Shown here: in pieces, positions 1 to 8,160 of the stretch
Layout of the letters: every line of letters starts with the position of its first letter
Numbering within the stretch: the stretch's first letter is position 1
Assembly: GCA_014377785.1 (NCBI GenBank)
Contig: JACMOZ010000340.1
Coordinates: forward strand, 1-53,725
Reading direction: 5' to 3'
Source of the DNA: Aeromicrobium sp.
GTDB lineage: Bacteria; Actinomycetota; Actinomycetes; Propionibacteriales; Nocardioidaceae
DNA: 53,725 bases
Notes under the pieces: model-generated
The model's database searches: none
The model's input: only the letters and a program-made list of their open reading frames with translations
Told to the model about the DNA's origin: nothing
Program-made: the position numbers and the translations under genes

Positions 1-269
1 AGAGAGTCGTCGGTGGTGAACAACCAGATGGCAGATTCCGTTTCGTCGAATCCCACGTCAGCCAACAGCGTCAGGGTGCCTCCGAGCCCCTTGATGATCT
101 TTCCACCGTCGATACAATCGGCAGGGACCCGTTGATCGTGCCCGTCAGGGACCGCGATCAGTTCGCCTTCGCGAATCCATTGCCGGACTTTGTTGGGAGA
201 AACCTGCAGTTTGTCGGCCGCTTCCCGCACCGAAAGCCATGACGTGATGAGTTGCTCGAGTTGTTCCAC
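1..269 (-). CDS. Rv2175c-like HTH DNA-binding protein (3' end cut by window edge)
   Basis: A minus-strand reading frame starts at GTG 267-269 and stays open to base 1, giving about 89 residues of an unfinished protein. The N-terminus reads VEQLEQLITSWLSVREAADK, followed by a helix-turn-helix typical of the excisionase/MerR-like fold (LQVSPNKVRQWIREGELIAV). This matches the mycobacterial Rv2175c family, DNA-binding proteins of about 146 residues in which Rv2175c is a known phosphorylation substrate of the kinase PknL encoded next door. Here too the gene is divergent from a Ser/Thr kinase, which supports the call. The C-terminal domain lies outside the window. No good Shine-Dalgarno is visible before the GTG, so the start is moderately sure. 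Confidence 0.75.
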   Translation of the reverse strand, partial: MEQLEQLITSWLSVREAADKLQVSPNKVRQWIREGELIAVPDGHDQRVPADCIDGGKIIKGLGGTLTLLADVGFDETESAIWLFTTDDS

Positions 270-379
270 GTAATAAGCGTGACACGCGCCGAGGGGGAGC
301 AAGGACTGTGGGGCAGCGTTCTCTAGACTTGCCGACAGGGTTTTACATTCGGGCCCTGTCCGGTCAAGGAGGGGCATAC

Positions 380-2401
380 GTGGCAGCGATGGGCGATGAA
401 GCCCTGATCGGACGCGTCCTCGACGAACGCTACGTCATCGGTCAGCGCATTGCGCGCGGCGGTATGGCCAGCGTATTCATGGCCACCGACACCAGGCTCG
501 ACCGGGTAGTCGCGGTCAAGGTCATGCACAGCGGCATGGGCGACGACCGCCAGTTCACCGAGCGATTCGTCCGCGAAGCGCGGTCGGCCGCCAAACTCAA
601 TCACCCCAATGTCGTTGCCGTCTTCGATCAGGGCTCTGACGGCGAAATCACCTACCTGGTGATGGAGTATGTCCCCGGCAACACCTTGCGCGATGTCATG
701 CGTGAGGAGTGCCCCATGCCGCCGCGCCGTTCGCTGGCACTCATCGAGCAAATCCTGATCGCGTTGTCAGCAGCACACGCCGCCCACATCATTCACCGCG
801 ACGTCAAACCCGAAAACGTCCTCATGACGCCTACGGGCGAGATCAAGGTCGCCGACTTCGGCCTGGCCCGCGCGGTCAGCGCTGCGACCACAGCGACCGG
901 CGGCACCCTGATCGGCACAGTTTCCTATCTCGCCCCCGAAATCGTCGTCAACGACGGAGCCGACGCCCGTTCCGACGTCTATGCCTGCGGCGCTTTGCTG
1001 TATGAGATGCTCACTGGCCTTAAACCGCATGCCGGTGAGTCGCCCATCCAGATCGCCTACAAACACGTGCACGAAGACATCGCCGCACCGTCGGCGACAG
1101 TTTCGGGCATCCCGGCCTACCTTGACGCGCTCGTCGCCCGTACGACAGCACGTAACCGTGACAAACGCTCAGCCGACGCTCACGTCATGTTGCAGCAGGT
1201 CCGACAGGTGATGCGGGCCCTCGACGCAGGCATAGCCGACGACCCCGAACTCACCCAGGACCTCTTGCCCCGAGGACCGGCCGTCATCGGCGACGGTGCT
1301 GCGGGCGACTCCGAAGACACCCGGCAGGTCGTACCCCTCGCGGGCACAGGCACTCCGACCGAGATCGTCTCAACCCTGGGCGGTTTCAGCGCCACCGATT
1401 CCGAGGCCACTCTTCATTGGACCGCCCAGCCCGCCACCTCGTCGGCTGCCGGCCGGCAAGCTGGAATGCATCCGATGATGACCCCCGAGCGCTATAAAGA
1501 GGTCAAGGGCAAACAGCCGCCCGGACGGCGCGGCAAATTCCTGCTCATCGGCGTCATAGTTCTCGCTCTTCTGGCTGCCCTCATCGGTTGGTATGTCGGC
1601 ATCGGTCGTTATGTCGATACGCCACCACTTGTCGGTATGGCACAAGCGCAGGCCGTCACCAGTGCCGAAGGCGAAGGTTTCAAGGTGACGTTCGCCGAGC
1701 GCAAATTCTCCGAAACGCGGCCGCTTGGCACCGTTATATCGACTAATCCGAAACCCGGCGCCAAGATCTTGCCGCAGGCAACCATCAGTGCGGTCGTGTC
1801 GCGGGGCAAGGAACGATATGACATTCCCAAGCTCAAAGGCATGACCATCATCGAAGCCACCGCAGCGCTTGAAAAAATCCATCTCAATGTCGGTGCAAAG
1901 ACACCGAAATTCGACGAAAAGGTTGCCGAGGGGGACGTCCTCGGCACCAAGCTCAAGACGGGCACCGCGGTCAAGCGCAGCACAGACGTCGACCTCTATA
2001 TCAGCAAGGGTCGCAAACCAATCACGGTCGTCGACTACTCCGGAAAGACCCAGGAAGTGGCCACCAAGGCGCTCCAGGATGCCGGCTTCAAGGTGGTGGT
2101 CAAGCCCGCATTCAGTGACGCGGTCAAAAAGGGCGTTGTCGTCAGCCAGGACCCGAACTCGGGCACCAAGTTCAAGGAGGCCGTCATCACTTTGACGGTT
2201 TCGCAAGGCCCGGAATTTATAGAAGTTCCCACCGTCCTCGGCGTGAAGGCCAACAAAGCAACTGCCACGCTGGAGGCAGCGGGGTTCAAGGTTCAGCGCC
2301 TCGGCGGCGGTAACTTCAGCGTTCGCGCGCAGAACCCAGGCGCTGGCCAGAAAGCCCGCGCCGGAGACACCGTGACCATCACGTTTGTGGGCTTTGGGTG
2401 A
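380..2401 (+). CDS. Transmembrane Ser/Thr protein kinase with four PASTA domains (PknL/PknB type)
   Basis: I start the protein (673 residues) at GTG 380 because AAGGAGG at 366-372 sits seven bases upstream; an in-frame ATG at 308 lacks such a site. Residues 18-280 form a Hanks-type kinase: glycine loop IARGGMASVF, catalytic Lys47, HRD with Asp141, DFG with Asp159 and a Thr-rich activation loop. One membrane helix lies near residues 387-409, and the extracytoplasmic part (about 414-673) contains four PASTA repeats, a module that binds muropeptides or lipid II. The protein probably senses cell-wall state and phosphorylates cytoplasmic substrates. M. tuberculosis PknL, encoded at the same locus, lacks PASTA domains, so this is closer to the Streptomyces form. 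The divergent Rv2175c-like gene encodes a likely substrate. The stop overlaps the next start (GTGA). Confidence 0.93.
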   Translation: MAAMGDEALIGRVLDERYVIGQRIARGGMASVFMATDTRLDRVVAVKVMHSGMGDDRQFTERFVREARSAAKLNHPNVVAVFDQGSDGEITYLVMEYVPGNTLRDVMREECPMPPRRSLALIEQILIALSAAHAAHIIHRDVKPENVLMTPTGEIKVADFGLARAVSAATTATGGTLIGTVSYLAPEIVVNDGADARSDVYACGALLYEMLTGLKPHAGESPIQIAYKHVHEDIAAPSATVSGIPAYLDALVARTTARNRDKRSADAHVMLQQVRQVMRALDAGIADDPELTQDLLPRGPAVIGDGAAGDSEDTRQVVPLAGTGTPTEIVSTLGGFSATDSEATLHWTAQPATSSAAGRQAGMHPMMTPERYKEVKGKQPPGRRGKFLLIGVIVLALLAALIGWYVGIGRYVDTPPLVGMAQAQAVTSAEGEGFKVTFAERKFSETRPLGTVISTNPKPGAKILPQATISAVVSRGKERYDIPKLKGMTIIEATAALEKIHLNVGAKTPKFDEKVAEGDVLGTKLKTGTAVKRSTDVDLYISKGRKPITVVDYSGKTQEVATKALQDAGFKVVVKPAFSDAVKKGVVVSQDPNSGTKFKEAVITLTVSQGPEFIEVPTVLGVKANKATATLEAAGFKVQRLGGGNFSVRAQNPGAGQKARAGDTVTITFVGFG

Positions 2402-3261
2402 GACAACGCCTCGCGGCGCTTGCACTCCTTTCGGTTACAGCCCTCTGGGGTTCGACCTTTATCCTGATCAAGGACCTGACTGATCGCCTCCCGGTCGTCG
2501 ATTTCCTCGGTATCCGATTTGCGATTGCGGCATTGGCGCTTTTCATAGTCTCGCCGCGCGCGATTTCCCGGTTGACTCCCGAAGTCAGACGGCGCAGCGC
2601 CTATGCCGGCAGCATCTACGGCATTGCCCAGATCTTGCAAACCATCGGGCTCACCCATACCAGCGCAAGCGTGTCCGGATTCGTGACGGGCATGTATGTC
2701 GTCGCAACGCCGTTGCTGGCAGCGGCCCTCTTGCGCCAACGCATCCCCGCGGCCGTGTGGATAGCCGTAGGTCTCTCCACCGTGGGTCTGGCAATCCTCT
2801 CGTTGCGCGGATTCCAGATCGGTTTCGGTGAGGCGGTCACGCTTGTCGGCGCGATCCTTTACGCCTTGCACATAGTGGCCCTGTCCCGGTGGTCATCGCC
2901 ACGCGATGCTCTCGCCATGGCCACGATCCAGACGGCGGTCATCTCGGCCATGTGCCTCTTGCTGGCCTCCCCCGGCGGCATCACGCTGGCTTCGGGAACG
3001 CGCGACTGGCTCGCCGTCATCTACATGGCATTAGGCGCCGGAGCACTGGCGATGCTGGCCCAGACCTGGGCGCAAGGGCAACTGAGTGCCTCCCGTGCGG
3101 CCTTGCTGATGACGATGGAGCCGGTGTTCGCCGCAACGTTCGCGGTTGCCTTCGGCAACGAGCAGCTCGGGATGCGTGTCGTGTTCGGCGGCGGCCTCAT
3201 CCTTGCGGCCATGTTGATCGCCGAGATGACCGAGGCCCGCGATGCGCTCCCACTGGAGTGA
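2398..3261 (+). CDS. EamA/DMT-family permease
   Basis: This 287-residue protein starts at GTG 2398, overlapping the kinase stop by four bases, so the two are probably translationally coupled. The sequence is almost entirely hydrophobic helices (about ten) in two similar halves, as in the drug/metabolite transporter superfamily with duplicated EamA domains. The N-terminus (ALWGSTFILIKD) is the usual first-helix motif, and a second-half signature (SRAALLMTMEPVFAATFAV) includes the conserved Glu-Pro. Such proteins export amino acids, metabolites or drugs; the substrate cannot be read from the sequence. Confidence 0.9.
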   Translation: MRQRLAALALLSVTALWGSTFILIKDLTDRLPVVDFLGIRFAIAALALFIVSPRAISRLTPEVRRRSAYAGSIYGIAQILQTIGLTHTSASVSGFVTGMYVVATPLLAAALLRQRIPAAVWIAVGLSTVGLAILSLRGFQIGFGEAVTLVGAILYALHIVALSRWSSPRDALAMATIQTAVISAMCLLLASPGGITLASGTRDWLAVIYMALGAGALAMLAQTWAQGQLSASRAALLMTMEPVFAATFAVAFGNEQLGMRVVFGGGLILAAMLIAEMTEARDALPLE

Positions 3262-3266
3262 CGGGC

Positions 3267-3795
3267 ATGTCGACTCCTCGTATTGCCCCCGGCAGGCTCA
3301 AAGAGCTGGGGCTGATCAACAACACCATCAGTCTGCTTGCGGGGAGAGTAATGGGCGGCAAACGGCCCAACGTGCTCACCACGCTCGGCCGCCAACGCGG
3401 ATTATTCCGGGCCTGGCTCTGGTACAGCTCCAAGATGATGCCCGGAGGCAAACTCCCCCGCCGCGAGACCGAACTCGTCATCCTGCGCATTGCCACCAAT
3501 CGGGAGTGCGATTACGAATACGGCCACCACGCCCTTATCGGTCGCCGCGTCGGCGTCACGAAGGAAGAACTCGACAACATCGGCAATGCCGGTTGGTCGG
3601 GCTGGTCCGCCCGTGAACGTGCGGTGTTCACCGTCATCGATCAGCTGGGCACGGCCAAGGACATCGATGATGAGGCCTGGGCCGAGTTGCGCAAACACCT
3701 CGAACGAGCCCGAGACGATCGAGCTCCTCCTTCTCAGCGGCTAGTACGAATCCTTGGCCACCATCCTGATGGCGCTGAGGATTCAACCCGATTAG
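3267..3795 (+). pseudogene. Carboxymuconolactone decarboxylase (AhpD-like) family gene, frameshifted and with an in-frame TAG
   Basis: From ATG 3267 the frame encodes a CMD/AhpD-like protein, with the family-type segment ECDYEYGHH (Cys and His of the presumed active site) near residues 74-82. Homology continues only to about base 3703. There an apparent extra A (CTCGAACGAG where CTCGACGAG would keep frame) shifts the frame, and the expected tail resumes one base out of register (EPETIELLLLSG). That frame then meets TAG at 3742-3744, followed by YESLATILMALRIQPD and the natural stop at 3793-3795. A Gln codon CAG in place of the TAG would restore it. The two lesions leave no intact C-terminus. 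Its stop overlaps the convergent DUF1990 gene. Sequence error cannot be excluded. Confidence 0.75.
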
Positions 3796-4277
3796 CCCGT
3801 CTTGAGGGCGTCGAGGTAGCGGCTCGTCATCCACTTCTGAAGCGCACGCCCAAGAGGTCCGAGAAGTTTCGCCGAAAGTCTTCCCGGCTTCGAGAACGCA
3901 ATGACCGTCGCCGTCACCACGCCCGTATGCGCGTCCCTGTCGATGACAAAACTCTCTTCGCCGCATTCGGGATGACCCGCCAAGGTGCCGTAGGCGAACC
4001 CCCGACGGTCCGGCTCGTCCACGACGTACACCACCCGACAGGGAATGCGTTGTCCCAGCCAGTGCATGACGACCTCGGCGCCTTCGATGACTCGTGCTGA
4101 ACGTGCTTCGACCTTCAGTCCGGCACCTCGATGCATATCCCAGGACATCAGTCTGTTGACTGCGCGGCCGAAAACCTCATCGCCGCTCCCGAGCACGTGA
4201 GAGGCGTGCAGGTGGTAGTAACCGGGCGGCAAGGCGCCCCGTGTGGCGCCGACTTCGCGATAATTGAAATCAGTCAT
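3792..4277 (-). CDS. DUF1990 family protein
   Basis: This is a 161-residue minus-strand protein starting MTDFNYREVGATRG. The sequence matches the DUF1990 family (about 160-200 residues): an early LPPGYYHL segment, a central MHRGAGLKVEA and a typical FAYGTLAGHPECGEESF stretch. These proteins have a small beta-rich fold; no biochemical function is firmly established. The gene is convergent with the broken CMD gene (their stops overlap) and follows the DAHP synthase gene on the same strand, separated from it by an inverted repeat at 4311-4352. I have no evidence about its role beyond conservation in this block. Confidence 0.85.
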   Translation of the reverse strand: MTDFNYREVGATRGALPPGYYHLHASHVLGSGDEVFGRAVNRLMSWDMHRGAGLKVEARSARVIEGAEVVMHWLGQRIPCRVVYVVDEPDRRGFAYGTLAGHPECGEESFVIDRDAHTGVVTATVIAFSKPGRLSAKLLGPLGRALQKWMTSRYLDALKTG

Positions 4278-4310
4278 CCGTCGACCCTAAACCGCCTCGA
4301 AGGACGTAAG

Positions 4311-4352
4311 AATCTGCATTGGGCGCGGATTCCCGCAGCTAATGCAGATTCC
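4311..4352 (-). terminator. 11-bp perfect inverted repeat after aroG, probable terminator
   Basis: GAATCTGCATT (4311-4321) and AATGCAGATTC (4342-4352) are perfect inverted copies separated by 20 bases. They lie just after the aroG stop and 33 bases before the DUF1990 start on the same strand. A factor-independent terminator is the simplest reading, although no T-run follows. An operator for DUF1990 is the alternative. Confidence 0.55.
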
Positions 4353-4372
4353 TTCGTCACCAGAGCCTTTCG

Positions 4373-5710
4373 TCAGGATCTGTTGGAAAGCATTTCTGCC
4401 ACCAGGAACGCCAGCTCAAGCGACTGTGCCCGGTTGAGCCGGGGGTCGCACAACGTTTCGTAGCGATGCGAAAGATCGGCCGCGGACAGTGCCGCTCCGC
4501 CGCCGACACACTCGGTGACGTCATCTCCGGTGAGTTCGACATGCAACCCTCCGGGCCACGTGCCGAGAGCGCGGTGGACCTCGAAGAAGCCACGCACCTC
4601 GTCAATGATGTCGTCGAATTCGCGGGACTTGTAGCCATTTTCGGTCTCGAAGGTGTTGCCGTGCATTGGGTCACAGATCCAGGCCACTTCGATGCCGGCC
4701 GCGGTGACCTTCTCGACGAGGTTCGGCAAAAGGTCACGGATCTTGCCCGCTCCGAAGCGAGTGATGAAGGTGATCTTGCCGGGAATGCGGTCGGGATTGA
4801 GCTTTTCGTAAAGAGCGATCGCGTCGTCGGGAGTCGTGGTCGGGCCGAGCTTGACGCCGATCGGGTTGGCGATCTTGCTCAGCAATTCGACATGCGCTCC
4901 GTCGAGTTGGCGCGTGCGCTCGCCGATCCAGACGAAGTGTCCCGAGACGTCATAAGGCAAACCGGTCCGCGAGTCGATACGGGTCATAGCGTGTTCGTAT
5001 TCGAGAATCAGGGCTTCGTGCGAGGAATGGAAGTCGACGGTGCGGAACTCGTCGGGGTCCACGCCACAGGCCTCCATGAAGGAGAGGGCGCGATCGATCT
5101 CTGCGCCGACTCGTTCATAGCGTTCGCCGACCGGGCTGGTGCGCACGAAGTCGGTATTCCAGGCATGCATTTGTCGCAAGTCGGCGTAACCACCGGTCAC
5201 GAAGGCGCGGGCGAGGTTGAGGGTTGCGGCCGAGGCGTTGTAGACGTCGACGAGCCGGTGCGGATCGTGGGCACGCGCTTCGGGCGTGAATTCGAAACCG
5301 TTGACCGCATCGCCGCGGTAGGCCGGCAGCGTCAGCCCTTCGCGAGTTTCGAGGTCGCTGGAGCGTGGCTTGGCGTATTGACCGGCAAGGCGGCCGACCT
5401 TGACGACGGGCACCCTGGCGGCATACGTCAGGACGACTGCCATCGACAGGAGTACCCGAAGTTTATTGCGGACGTTATCGGCAGTGACACCGTCGAACGT
5501 TTCGGCGCAATCTCCGCCCTGGAGCACAAAAGCTTCGCCACGGGCGACTGCGGCGAGTTTGTCGCGCAGGTGATCACACTCGCCGGCAAAGACAAGCGGA
5601 GGCATCTGTCGGAGTCTGCTGACAGCGGCTTCACGCGCCACGGGATCGAGATAAGTGGGCTGCTGGGCAGCGCCGATCGCGTGGAGTTCTTCGAGGGAGG
5701 GAATGCTCAC
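4373..5710 (-). CDS. aroG: Class II 3-deoxy-D-arabino-heptulosonate-7-phosphate synthase
   Basis: The 445-residue protein catalyses condensation of phosphoenolpyruvate with erythrose 4-phosphate, the first step of the shikimate pathway, in the cytoplasm. Class II (plant/actinobacterial) hallmarks are visible: LQGGDCAETF with the metal-binding Cys, VGRLAGQYAKPRS, WIGERTRQLDGAHVE, LGPTTTPDD, and the metal-site segment CDPMHGNT. Length fits the family (about 440-470). The start is GTG 5710, directly preceded at six bases by the -10-like TATCCT, so a leaderless transcript is likely. In M. tuberculosis aroG (Rv2178c) lies at the corresponding place. No trp or aro regulator site is recognised. Confidence 0.95.
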   Translation of the reverse strand: MSIPSLEELHAIGAAQQPTYLDPVAREAAVSRLRQMPPLVFAGECDHLRDKLAAVARGEAFVLQGGDCAETFDGVTADNVRNKLRVLLSMAVVLTYAARVPVVKVGRLAGQYAKPRSSDLETREGLTLPAYRGDAVNGFEFTPEARAHDPHRLVDVYNASAATLNLARAFVTGGYADLRQMHAWNTDFVRTSPVGERYERVGAEIDRALSFMEACGVDPDEFRTVDFHSSHEALILEYEHAMTRIDSRTGLPYDVSGHFVWIGERTRQLDGAHVELLSKIANPIGVKLGPTTTPDDAIALYEKLNPDRIPGKITFITRFGAGKIRDLLPNLVEKVTAAGIEVAWICDPMHGNTFETENGYKSREFDDIIDEVRGFFEVHRALGTWPGGLHVELTGDDVTECVGGGAALSAADLSHRYETLCDPRLNRAQSLELAFLVAEMLSNRS

Positions 5711-5716
5711 CCCTCA

Positions 5717-5722
5717 AGGATA
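5717..5722 (-). promoter_or_regulatory. -10 box for leaderless aroG
   Basis: TATCCT on the minus strand ends six bases before GTG 5710 and no Shine-Dalgarno is present. This spacing places the transcription start at or next to the start codon. Confidence 0.45.
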
Positions 5723-5766
5723 CCGGCGAAGCCGCACAGACTGTTACCTCGTCCGCCTGACCGGCC

Positions 5767-6246
5767 TCACCAACCCGTCGTTCCCGGTGCGCCCTTGAAC
5801 GGGCCGGTCCCCCGCGACGTGATCCAGCCGCCGTAGAAGTCGCCGTCCTGGGCCCGCACCGTCTCGCCGTCGATCGTGCACCGGTCGACGTGACCGGGGT
5901 AAAGCGCCACATGGCCGGCAAGCGCAGCGAACCGCTCGCGCGGCGCGGCGTAGGTCCAGGCGGCTCGCACGGCGCTCCGGTCGTGAGTCACGAGGTCCAG
6001 GTAGGACGCCTCGCCTTTCCACTCACAGACACTCATCCCCGCAGCGGGGCGCAACACGCCATCGGCGAAGGCGCCGACCGGCAAGTAGTAAGTCGGAGGG
6101 CGGCTCGTCTCGCACACCCTGAACGATCGCGTGGTGTCGGCAATTATTTGGCCACCGAGCTCAACAACGATCCGCTCGTCGCTGGACTCGATGGACGGCG
6201 GGCGCGGGTAGTCCCAGACGTTTTCGACCGTTCGATCAGTGCTCAC
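5767..6246 (-). CDS. DUF427 domain-containing protein
   Basis: The protein has 159 residues and begins at GTG 6246. A single DUF427 domain covers most of it, with the usual features: an N-terminal WDYPRPP segment, RVCETSRPPTYYLP, a CEWKGEASYLDL motif and a C-terminal GDFYGGWITS. The domain is a small beta-barrel found widely in actinobacteria and fungi; its function is not known. It follows aroG upstream on the same strand but has its own probable leaderless promoter (TACGCT six bases upstream of the start), so it may be transcribed alone or read through into aroG. Confidence 0.9.
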   Translation of the reverse strand: MSTDRTVENVWDYPRPPSIESSDERIVVELGGQIIADTTRSFRVCETSRPPTYYLPVGAFADGVLRPAAGMSVCEWKGEASYLDLVTHDRSAVRAAWTYAAPRERFAALAGHVALYPGHVDRCTIDGETVRAQDGDFYGGWITSRGTGPFKGAPGTTGW

Positions 6247-6252
6247 AAATCG

Positions 6253-6258
6253 AGCGTA
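6253..6258 (-). promoter_or_regulatory. -10 box for leaderless DUF427 gene
   Basis: TACGCT on the minus strand ends six bases before GTG 6246, with no ribosome binding site between them. Confidence 0.45.
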
Positions 6259-6270
6259 CAGAGTCGCCCC

Positions 6271-7296
6271 TCAGCCAAACAGAACTTCGGCCTCTTCGTA
6301 GAGCTCGGGAGTGACGAGCTTGAGTTTGTGCGTGCCCTCGGCGAGCGGAACCCGCTTGATGTCGGTTCCGCGCAGCGCCATCATCGTGCCGAAATCACCT
6401 TCGTTGACCGCCTGGATAGCGTGCAGGCCGAAACGGGTGGCGAGCCAGCGGTCGAAGGCCGTCGGGGTGCCGCCACGCTGGATGTGGCCGAGTACGACAG
6501 CACGCGCTTCCTTGCCGGTGCGCTTTTCGATTTCACTCGCGAGACGGTCGCCAATGCCGCCAAGGCGCACATGGCCGAACGCATCGACGTCGCCGCTGAC
6601 CATCGACATCGAGCCTTCGGCGGGGGCAGCGCCCTCAGATACCACGATGATCGGCGAGTAATGCGTTGCGAACCGGCTTTCGACCTGGGCACACACCTTG
6701 TCGATGTCGAAGAGGCGTTCTGGGATCAGGATGATGTTCGCTCCCCCGGCGAGTCCACTGTGCAGCGCGATCCAGCCGGCGTGTCGGCCCATTACCTCGA
6801 CAACGAGAACGCGATGGTGCGATTCGGCCGTCGTATGGAGCCGGTCGATCGCCTCCATCGCGATGTTGACGGCGGTGTCGAAACCGAAGGTGAAGTCGGT
6901 GCCGGAGAGGTCGTTGTCGATCGTCTTGGGCACGCCGACCACGTTGACGCCGAGTTCGACAAGTTTGGTTGCGACGCCAAGCGTGTCTTCGCCGCCGATC
7001 GCGATGAGGGCATCACAACCATTGGAGGCAAGGTTGTCCTTGATGCGCTCGACGCCGCCTTCAATCGCAAAGGGGTTGGTGCGCGAAGAGCCCAGAATCG
7101 TGCCGCCGCGCGGCAGGATGCCGCGTACCTGTTCGACACCGAGGACCGAGGTCTGGTTCTCCAGCGGCCCACGCCAACCGTCCCGAAAACCGACGAACTC
7201 GTTGCCGTATTCGGTGACACCTTTGCGCACGATTCCGCGGATAACCGCATTGAGCCCGGGACAATCTCCGCCGCCGGTCAGCACGCCAACACGCAT
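6271..7296 (-). CDS. pfkA: 6-phosphofructokinase, group III, with pyrophosphate-type active site
   Basis: The protein phosphorylates fructose 6-phosphate to the 1,6-bisphosphate in glycolysis. I choose ATG 7296 (341 residues, MRVGVLTGGGDCPG) because AAGGAG lies six bases upstream; an upstream in-frame start at 7320 is less likely. The PFK core motifs are intact: GGGDCPGLNAVIRG, PKTIDND with the catalytic aspartates, and the MGRHAGWIA substrate segment. The key phosphoryl-donor positions read Asp104 (GGEDT) and Lys124 (PKTIDND). In this superfamily Asp104/Lys124 marks pyrophosphate-dependent enzymes such as the Amycolatopsis methanolica enzyme, while ATP enzymes of the same clade have Gly104. 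The donor is therefore inferred to be PPi, which would make the step reversible. Confidence 0.93.
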   Translation of the reverse strand: MRVGVLTGGGDCPGLNAVIRGIVRKGVTEYGNEFVGFRDGWRGPLENQTSVLGVEQVRGILPRGGTILGSSRTNPFAIEGGVERIKDNLASNGCDALIAIGGEDTLGVATKLVELGVNVVGVPKTIDNDLSGTDFTFGFDTAVNIAMEAIDRLHTTAESHHRVLVVEVMGRHAGWIALHSGLAGGANIILIPERLFDIDKVCAQVESRFATHYSPIIVVSEGAAPAEGSMSMVSGDVDAFGHVRLGGIGDRLASEIEKRTGKEARAVVLGHIQRGGTPTAFDRWLATRFGLHAIQAVNEGDFGTMMALRGTDIKRVPLAEGTHKLKLVTPELYEEAEVLFG

Positions 7297-7329
7297 GGGA
7301 ACTCCTTCTGTGGACCTCATCGGTCAAAA

Positions 7330-8082
7330 CTATTCGGGTTTGATTTCTTCCCACACTTCGTCGGCTTCTTGCCTGTCGACGATTTTGGCGGCTTCGCGTT
7401 CGGTGTCCTTGTCGAGCTTCTTGGAGTCTTGCGCATAAAGATCGACATACTCCTGATCGGATAGACGCATGATTTCGTACATGATCTCGTCGGTGATGGC
7501 GCGCAAGATGTAACGATCGCCCTGCATTCCCTCATAACGGCTGAAGTCGAGCGGTTTGCCGAATCGCACGCCGGGCCGGGCCATCTTGCCAAAAATTTTG
7601 CCCGGCGGCGCGACGATATCGGTGTTGATGACGGCCAACGGGATCACCGGGACCTTCGCCTCGAGTGCGAGTCGGGCAACGCCGGTGCGGCCGCGGTAGA
7701 GCTTGCCGTCATGAGAGCGCGTGCCCTCGGGATAAATACCGCAGACCTCACCGTTGGCGAGCAAACGCAATTGGGTCTTGATTGCGCCGGCCGCGGCGCT
7801 GCCGCTGGAGCGGTCGATCGGCACTTGTCCGGCTCCGGAGAAAAATGTCTTTTGCAACCAGCCCTTGACCCCTGAGCCCTCGAAGTATTCGGCCTTCGCA
7901 ACGAACGTCACGCGTCGGGGAATGACAACCGGCATGAACAGCCAGTCGCTGAAGGACAAGTGGTTGCTGGCAAGGATGACCCCACCGTCCTTGGGAACAT
8001 TCTCGGTTCCTTCTGCCCATGGACGGAAGATCAATTTGAGAAGTGGACCCAACGCCAGGAACTTCAAGAACCAATAGAACAC
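7330..8082 (-). CDS. plsC: 1-acyl-sn-glycerol-3-phosphate acyltransferase
   Basis: This is a 250-residue membrane-associated acyltransferase that adds the second acyl chain to lysophosphatidic acid in phospholipid synthesis. The start is GTG 8082 because AAGGAGG precedes it closely; the frame stays open further upstream but into the divergent promoter region. The catalytic NHxxxxD motif is at residues 40-46 (NHLSFSD) and the second block PEGTRS at about 118-123. A hydrophobic N-terminus (VFYWFLKFLALGPLL) probably anchors it. The C-terminus is charged and probably helical. It lies 33 bases upstream of pfkA on the same strand, so the two may be cotranscribed. Confidence 0.92.
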   Translation of the reverse strand: MFYWFLKFLALGPLLKLIFRPWAEGTENVPKDGGVILASNHLSFSDWLFMPVVIPRRVTFVAKAEYFEGSGVKGWLQKTFFSGAGQVPIDRSSGSAAAGAIKTQLRLLANGEVCGIYPEGTRSHDGKLYRGRTGVARLALEAKVPVIPLAVINTDIVAPPGKIFGKMARPGVRFGKPLDFSRYEGMQGDRYILRAITDEIMYEIMRLSDQEYVDLYAQDSKKLDKDTEREAAKIVDRQEADEVWEEIKPE

Positions 8083-8160
8083 GTCGCCTCCTTGAGCACG
8101 GCAAGACTCTACTCTGTAGAAAGCGTGTACGCCGACATCCGGATAAGAGATGATGAGAGT

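Noticed and set aside
308..379. Kinase start at ATG 308
   Set aside because: AAGGAGG at 366-372 fits GTG 380, and the 24 extra residues have no counterpart in kinase N-termini.
2889..4100. 403-codon frame that extends the CMD gene on both sides
   Set aside because: The part before 3267 is the EamA gene read out of frame, and the part after 3703 is frameshifted sequence; only the centre matches a family.
4466..5836. 456-codon open frame opposite aroG
   Set aside because: It lies antisense to a well-supported DAHP synthase and shows no family motif; high G+C makes such shadow frames common.
5890..7464. 524-codon open frame opposite pfkA
   Set aside because: It covers the antisense of two clear genes (DUF427 and pfkA) and has no recognisable domain.
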